Shown here in pieces: positions 6,734 to 9,358 of a stretch of DNA of 9,358 bases. The position numbers and the translations under genes were made by a program. The notes beneath the pieces are model-generated. The model did no database searches and was not told the DNA's origin. It saw only the letters and a program-made list of their open reading frames with translations. Location: positions 1 through 9,358 of the forward strand of contig JAQUAC010000049.1 in assembly GCA_028687415.1 (NCBI GenBank), written 5' to 3'. Numbering within the stretch: position 1 is the first letter of the stretch; the number at the start of each line of letters is the position of its first letter. The DNA comes from Acidocella sp. Its GTDB lineage: Bacteria > Pseudomonadota > Alphaproteobacteria > Acetobacterales > Acetobacteraceae.

Positions 6734-7477
6734 CTCGAACGCCGCGGCCTCGATATCGAAGCTGCCATCCTCGCCAATGGCGAAATGCGCCCGCACCGGC
6801 TCCGGGGCCGCGCGCTGTAACTGCAAGATCGCCCCGGCATTTTCGGGCGAGGTTCGAGTCCGCGCGGTCCAGGTGCCAAACTCCATGCACAACCGCCGCA
6901 GCGAGGCCCCCTGCACGGCGAACCCGGCGCGGGAGAGCGCGCACACCCATTCCGCCACGCTGTAATTGCGTACATGCGAGGCATCGCGCAGCAACTCCAT
7001 CGCCTGCAAATGCGTATCCAGCAGCCGCGAGGCCGGGGCCACGGTATCCACGAATACCGCCAGCCCGCCGGGCTTGAGCACGCGCCGCGCCTCACGCAGC
7101 CCGGCCTCAAAATCCTGCCAATGATGCGCGCTGAAACGACATAGCACGGCATCGAAGCTCGCTGCCGCGAAGGGCAAAGCCTCCGCCGCCGCACAACGGG
7201 TTTCGATATTCGTGAGGCCGCGCTGGGCGGCGGTTTTCGCCACCTCGTCCAGCATCGCCTGCGTCACGTCGCACGCCACCACTTGCGCCACATGCGGGGC
7301 GGCGCGGTAGCTCACATGCCCGCCACCGCAGCCCAGATCCAGCGCCATTGCTATCCCCCGTCCGGCCAGCAGCGCCTCGATCTGGTCGAGATCCGCCCCA
7401 CCGGCATGCACGGCACTGGCGACGTAATCGGCGGCGCGCGGGGCGTATTGCGCGGCGGTGAAATTCTGTTCCTGCAT
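6725..7477 (-). CDS. Class I SAM-dependent methyltransferase (UbiE/Methyltransf_11 type)
   Basis: This is a cytoplasmic Rossmann-fold methyltransferase of 250 residues. It has motif I LDLGCGGGH (46-54), an acidic SAM-ribose residue D70 (VVACD), AEALPFAAASFDAV (98-111) with the motif II acidic position, CRFSAHHW (113-120) and RVLKPGGLAVFVD (132-144). The N-terminal APRAADYVASAVHAGG (12-27) is typical of a small-molecule methyltransferase group near UbiE and YcgJ. The acceptor cannot be predicted, and neither ubiquinone nor menaquinone genes are nearby. The ATG at 7477 is preceded by AAGGAG, a strong Shine-Dalgarno about 8 nt away. The gene diverges from an XRE/MmyB-type regulator across an AT-rich gap with repeated sites, which suggests that regulator controls it. 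The 3' end overlaps pqiC by 9 bp. The class is certain; the substrate is unknown. Confidence 0.88.
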   Translation of the reverse strand: MQEQNFTAAQYAPRAADYVASAVHAGGADLDQIEALLAGRGIAMALDLGCGGGHVSYRAAPHVAQVVACDVTQAMLDEVAKTAAQRGLTNIETRCAAAEALPFAAASFDAVLCRFSAHHWQDFEAGLREARRVLKPGGLAVFVDTVAPASRLLDTHLQAMELLRDASHVRNYSVAEWVCALSRAGFAVQGASLRRLCMEFGTWTARTRTSPENAGAILQLQRAAPEPVRAHFAIGEDGSFDIEAAAFELN

Positions 7478-7483
7478 GATCGC

Positions 7484-7489
7484 TCTCCT
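7484..7489 (-). promoter_or_regulatory. Strong Shine-Dalgarno of the methyltransferase gene
   Basis: On the minus strand AAGGAG (or AGGAGA) precedes the ATG at 7477 by about 6-8 nt and fixes this start. It contrasts with the divergent regulator, which has no such site. Confidence 0.7.
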
Positions 7490-7516
7490 TTGCCCCTACA
7501 CTGCCCGGTATTTTAA

Positions 7517-7549
7517 ACTGGTATAATGAGAAAAAATATACTGGTATAA
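7517..7549. repeat. Pair of 10-bp direct repeats ACTGGTATAA, candidate regulator operators
   Basis: ACTGGTATAA occurs at 7517-7526 and 7540-7549, a 23-bp period close to two helical turns. The second copy sits in an exact inverted repeat TATAC-TG-GTATA (7537-7548). The first has the same form with one mismatch (TAAAC-TG-GTATA, 7514-7525). Both lie in the 80-bp AT-rich gap between the methyltransferase and the XRE regulator, where an autoregulating divergent regulator would bind. Binding by the neighbouring regulator is inference. Confidence 0.55.
7519..7527 (+). promoter_or_regulatory. Extended -10 promoter element for the XRE regulator gene
   Basis: TGGTATAAT is a consensus extended -10 (TGnTATAAT, hexamer at 7522-7527). 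No -35 hexamer stands 16-18 bp upstream, as extended -10 promoters tolerate. Transcription would begin near 7534, leaving a leader of about 24 nt. A second near-match, TGGTATAAA (hexamer 7545-7550), would start transcription at about 7557, practically at the ATG. Both hexamers lie inside the direct repeats, so a bound regulator would block them. Confidence 0.5.
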
Positions 7550-7557
7550 ATCTTACC

Positions 7558-8361
7558 ATGGATAAGCCCGACCAACGCCACCAGCTCGGCGCCTTTTTGC
7601 GTGCCCGGCGCGAGGCCCTGCCCGCGCCCAAAAACACTGGCCGCCGCCGCACACCGGGGCTGCGGCGGGAGGAGGTGGCGGCAGCCGCCGGGCTCTCCAC
7701 CACTTGGCTCACCTGGGCCGAGCAAGGGCGGGAGATGCGGCTCGCTGCCCCTGCCCTTGCCCGTCTGGCCTCGGCGCTGCGGCTGAGTCCGGCCGAGCGC
7801 GGCTATCTGTTCGAGCTGGCCGGCACGCGTGATCCCCTTCCCACGTCCCCGCACGCCCCCGCCGCCCCGCCGGGCGAATTGCTGGCCCTGCTGCGGACCA
7901 TCCGCGCCCCCGCCTATCTGCTGGATAATCTCTATACCGCCCGAGGCTGGAACGCCCCCGCTCTGGCGCTGTTCACGCCCTGGTATGAAAGTGGCGAGCC
8001 CAACCTGCTGCGCTTTGTGTTTCTGCACGAAGCCGCCAGGCGCTTTATCCTGGACTGGGAAACCCGCGCCGCCCGTCTGGTGGCGGAATTCCGGCTCGAT
8101 GCCGCGCATACCCCAGATGACACGGCGCAAGCTGCTTTCATCGCGGCGCTTCGCCGGGAGAGCCCCGATTTTGAAAGGCTCTGGACCGCGCATGGCGTTC
8201 TGGCGCGTGAAGGCGGAGGGCGCGGCTTTATTCATCCCTCGCGCGGCGCGCTGCGTTACGAGCAGAGTACATTCATCCCGGCGGCGCACCCGGAATACCG
8301 GCTGGTCACGCTGCTGGCGGCAGAAACCGCGAAGCCGCCAGACGCACCTCCTCGGCAATAA
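7558..8361 (+). CDS. XRE-family transcriptional regulator with MmyB-like ligand-binding domain
   Basis: This DNA-binding regulator has 267 residues. An N-terminal helix-turn-helix (about 8-90) carries the family hallmark RRRTPGLRREEVAAAAGLS (29-47) followed by W50 and EQGR (55-58). A linker (about 91-105) leads to an MmyB-like ligand-binding domain (about 106-255), including RAPAYLLDNLYTARGWNAPA (116-135) and FLHEAARRFILDWE (155-168). Some members of this family bind fatty-acid-like ligands. It is divergent from the methyltransferase, the usual layout for a regulator and its target. The ATG at 7558 has no Shine-Dalgarno: upstream is AT-rich and carries promoter-like -10 elements, so the mRNA may be leaderless or nearly so. 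The last 56 bp overlap the 3' end of the convergent LysR gene. The family is clear; the ligand and regulon are unknown. Confidence 0.9.
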   Translation: MDKPDQRHQLGAFLRARREALPAPKNTGRRRTPGLRREEVAAAAGLSTTWLTWAEQGREMRLAAPALARLASALRLSPAERGYLFELAGTRDPLPTSPHAPAAPPGELLALLRTIRAPAYLLDNLYTARGWNAPALALFTPWYESGEPNLLRFVFLHEAARRFILDWETRAARLVAEFRLDAAHTPDDTAQAAFIAALRRESPDFERLWTAHGVLAREGGGRGFIHPSRGALRYEQSTFIPAAHPEYRLVTLLAAETAKPPDAPPRQ

Positions 8362-9205
8362 ACTCGCAGGTGACACGGATGCGCGCGAGGTCGCGCATGT
8401 CCGAGGGCACCAGCATCCAGAAGCTGCGAATGAGGTTGATCTCCCCCGGCAGCAGACGGACGAGGCGGGGGTCGGTTCCGGCCAGGAAGCAGGGCAGAAT
8501 GCACACCCCCGCCCCCGCCGCCGCGGCCATGTGCTGGGCGATGAGGTTGGAGCAGCGCAGCCGGGGTTCGATGCCCTTGCCGATCATCGGCACGTAATCC
8601 AGCTCCGGGGCGAAGAGCATGTCGTCGATATAGGAAATGAACGGCAGGCGCTCGATATCCTCCACCCCCCGCACCCCGGCGGCCAAACCGGGCGTGGCGT
8701 AGAGGCCGAGCGCGTAGTCGGTGAGCTTGCGCGCGTGCAGCCGCCCATGCGCCGGGCGGGAGAGCATGATGGCGATGTCCGCCTCGCGCTTGGAGATGGA
8801 AAACCCGCGCGGCGTGGCGGCGAGGTCCAGCTGCAAGCCCGGCTGCGCCGCCGCCAGCCGCCCGATGACCGGCGCCAGGAAGGAGGTGCCGAAACCGTCC
8901 GGCACGCCGATGCGCACCGTGCCGGAGACGCGGGCCCGGCTCTGCCCGACATCCGACTGGATGGCGAGGATGGTGCTCTCCATCGTCTCCGCCCGGTCCA
9001 CCAGACGCTCGCCCTGATGGGTGAGGGTGTAGCCGGAGAGCTGGCGCTCGAAGAGTTTTGCCCCCAGCGCGGCCTCCAGGGCCGTGAGCCGGCGCGAGAG
9101 CGTGGAATGGTCCACCCCCAGCCGCCGCGCGGCCAAAGTGAGCTTGCCCGTGCGCGCCACCGCCAGGAAGGATTGCAGCAGATCCCAATCGAAATTTTCA
9201 GACAT
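8306..9205 (-). CDS. LysR-family transcriptional regulator, divergent from probable mmsA
   Basis: This LysR-type regulator has 299 residues, normal for the family. A winged helix-turn-helix (about 6-65) includes FLAVARTGKLTLAARRLGV (13-31), HSTLSRRLTALEAALGAKLF (33-52) and TLTHQGERL (60-68). A linker helix is followed by the inducer-binding domain (about 92-290), which starts VSGTVRIGVPDGFGTSFLAP and contains GVCILPCFLAG. The ATG at 9205 is not preceded by a clear Shine-Dalgarno. The divergent position next to a methylmalonate-semialdehyde dehydrogenase start suggests control of valine/propanoate catabolism, since LysR proteins usually act on the gene they diverge from. That is inference from layout. 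The 3' end overlaps the XRE regulator gene by 56 bp. Confidence 0.92.
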   Translation of the reverse strand: MSENFDWDLLQSFLAVARTGKLTLAARRLGVDHSTLSRRLTALEAALGAKLFERQLSGYTLTHQGERLVDRAETMESTILAIQSDVGQSRARVSGTVRIGVPDGFGTSFLAPVIGRLAAAQPGLQLDLAATPRGFSISKREADIAIMLSRPAHGRLHARKLTDYALGLYATPGLAAGVRGVEDIERLPFISYIDDMLFAPELDYVPMIGKGIEPRLRCSNLIAQHMAAAAGAGVCILPCFLAGTDPRLVRLLPGEINLIRSFWMLVPSDMRDLARIRVTCEFIAEEVRLAASRFLPPAA

Positions 9206-9213
9206 ATGAATTT

Positions 9214-9266
9214 TTGCACAACAAACTTGGAAATTTTAGCCTATGACTGTGCGTAAGTTCGTGCAA
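9214..9266. promoter_or_regulatory. Inverted repeat in the LysR/mmsA gap, candidate LysR binding region
   Basis: TTGCACAAC (9214-9222) is mirrored by GTTCGTGCAA (9257-9266); the arms share TTGCAC/GTGCAA exactly and differ by one extra base. The centre falls near 9240, the middle of the 93-bp divergent gap. Spaced dyads between a LysR gene and its target are typical of recognition and activation sites. TTGCAC also resembles a -35 hexamer facing inward on each strand. The match is short, so confidence is modest. Confidence 0.35.
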
Positions 9267-9283
9267 CCAGAACGGCGCTATCC

Positions 9284-9290
9284 AGGAGGA
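9284..9290 (+). promoter_or_regulatory. Strong Shine-Dalgarno of mmsA
   Basis: AGGAGGA lies 8 nt before the ATG at 9299, a near-perfect ribosome binding site. It confirms that the open frame at the right edge is a real gene start and suggests high expression. Confidence 0.75.
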
Positions 9291-9298
9291 AACTCAAT

Positions 9299-9358
9299 AT
9301 GCGCGAAATCGGACATTTCATCGGCGGCAAGCATGTCGCCGGTACCAGCGGGCGCTTT
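9299..9358 (+). CDS. mmsA: Methylmalonate-semialdehyde dehydrogenase, CoA-acylating (partial, first 20 codons)
   Basis: Only the N-terminus is inside the window. The segment IGHFIGGKHVAGTSGR (residues 4-19) is the characteristic opening of proteobacterial MmsA, an aldehyde dehydrogenase family enzyme. MmsA converts methylmalonate semialdehyde to propanoyl-CoA with NAD and CoA in valine (and inositol) degradation. The ATG is preceded by AGGAGGA at good spacing. A divergent LysR gene immediately upstream is its likely regulator. Other members of the superfamily begin similarly (IGG followed by W or H), so the exact enzyme rests on the recalled N-terminal pattern. Catalytic residues lie beyond the edge. 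Confidence 0.72.
   Translation, partial: MREIGHFIGGKHVAGTSGRF

Noticed and set aside
6750..6759. TCGATATCGA palindrome near the pqiC/methyltransferase junction
   Set aside because: It lies inside methyltransferase coding sequence, is only 10 bp and lacks a following U-run on either strand, so it is neither a terminator nor a likely operator.
7513..8376. 287-codon minus-strand frame opposite the XRE regulator
   Set aside because: Its C-terminus covers the AT-rich promoter gap and its body is the complement of a clear helix-turn-helix protein.
8256..9188. 310-codon minus-strand frame in another phase of the LysR gene
   Set aside because: It is Gly/His/Arg/Ala-rich shadow sequence; the LysR frame at 8306-9205 shows the expected helix-turn-helix and inducer domain.
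7829..9256. 475-codon plus-strand frame crossing the XRE and LysR genes
   Set aside because: It is out of frame with the XRE gene and antisense to LysR. It is low-complexity Pro/Arg/Ala-rich sequence with no recognisable domain.
1..9358. Search for mobile elements, CRISPR repeats, tRNA/rRNA genes, toxin-antitoxin or defence genes
   Set aside because: No transposase, integrase, repeated spacer pattern, tRNA-like cloverleaf or known defence domain was seen by eye. All sequence is explained by ordinary chromosomal genes and three short gaps.

Overview
This is a high-GC, gene-dense chromosomal segment from a Gram-negative bacterium. The outer-membrane-directed PqiABC system, the YbhG-type periplasmic adaptor and a methylmalonate-semialdehyde dehydrogenase start typical of proteobacteria suggest an alphaproteobacterium, perhaps near the Acetobacterales. 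That placement is inferred from protein style and GC content, not from a marker gene. No RNA gene, insertion sequence, CRISPR array, phage gene or confident intrinsic terminator was seen.

Layout. Positions 1-3225 (minus strand) hold an ABC exporter operon read right to left: a YbhG-like membrane-fusion adaptor, a YbhF-like ATPase with two nucleotide-binding domains, and the start of a YbhS-like permease that runs off the left edge. Positions 3364-6733 (plus strand) hold a complete pqiABC operon: a membrane protein with two zinc ribbons, an MCE-domain periplasmic protein and an outer-membrane lipoprotein. The two operons diverge from a short gap that carries a perfect 14-bp palindrome (3279-3292), a candidate shared operator. 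Positions 6725-7477 (minus) encode a class I SAM-dependent methyltransferase, divergent from an XRE-family regulator with an MmyB-like ligand-binding domain (7558-8361, plus). Their 80-bp gap is AT-rich and holds a 10-bp direct repeat. Positions 8306-9205 (minus) encode a LysR-type regulator, divergent from the first 20 codons of a probable mmsA at the right edge.

How the parts relate. Both left-hand operons are envelope transport machines, one for efflux and one for lipid or envelope traffic between the membranes. Each internal gene junction in them is a 4-nt stop/start overlap, so stoichiometry is probably set by translational coupling. On the right, two regulator/target pairs each have the classic divergent layout: XRE with methyltransferase, and LysR with mmsA. 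Neighbouring units meet tail to tail with overlapping 3' ends: 9 bp between pqiC and the methyltransferase, and 56 bp between the XRE and LysR genes.

There is no gene-free stretch above 300 bases. The three gaps are 3226-3363, 7478-7557 and 9206-9298, and each is discussed below. I found no clearly new biological system; the most interesting signals are regulatory.
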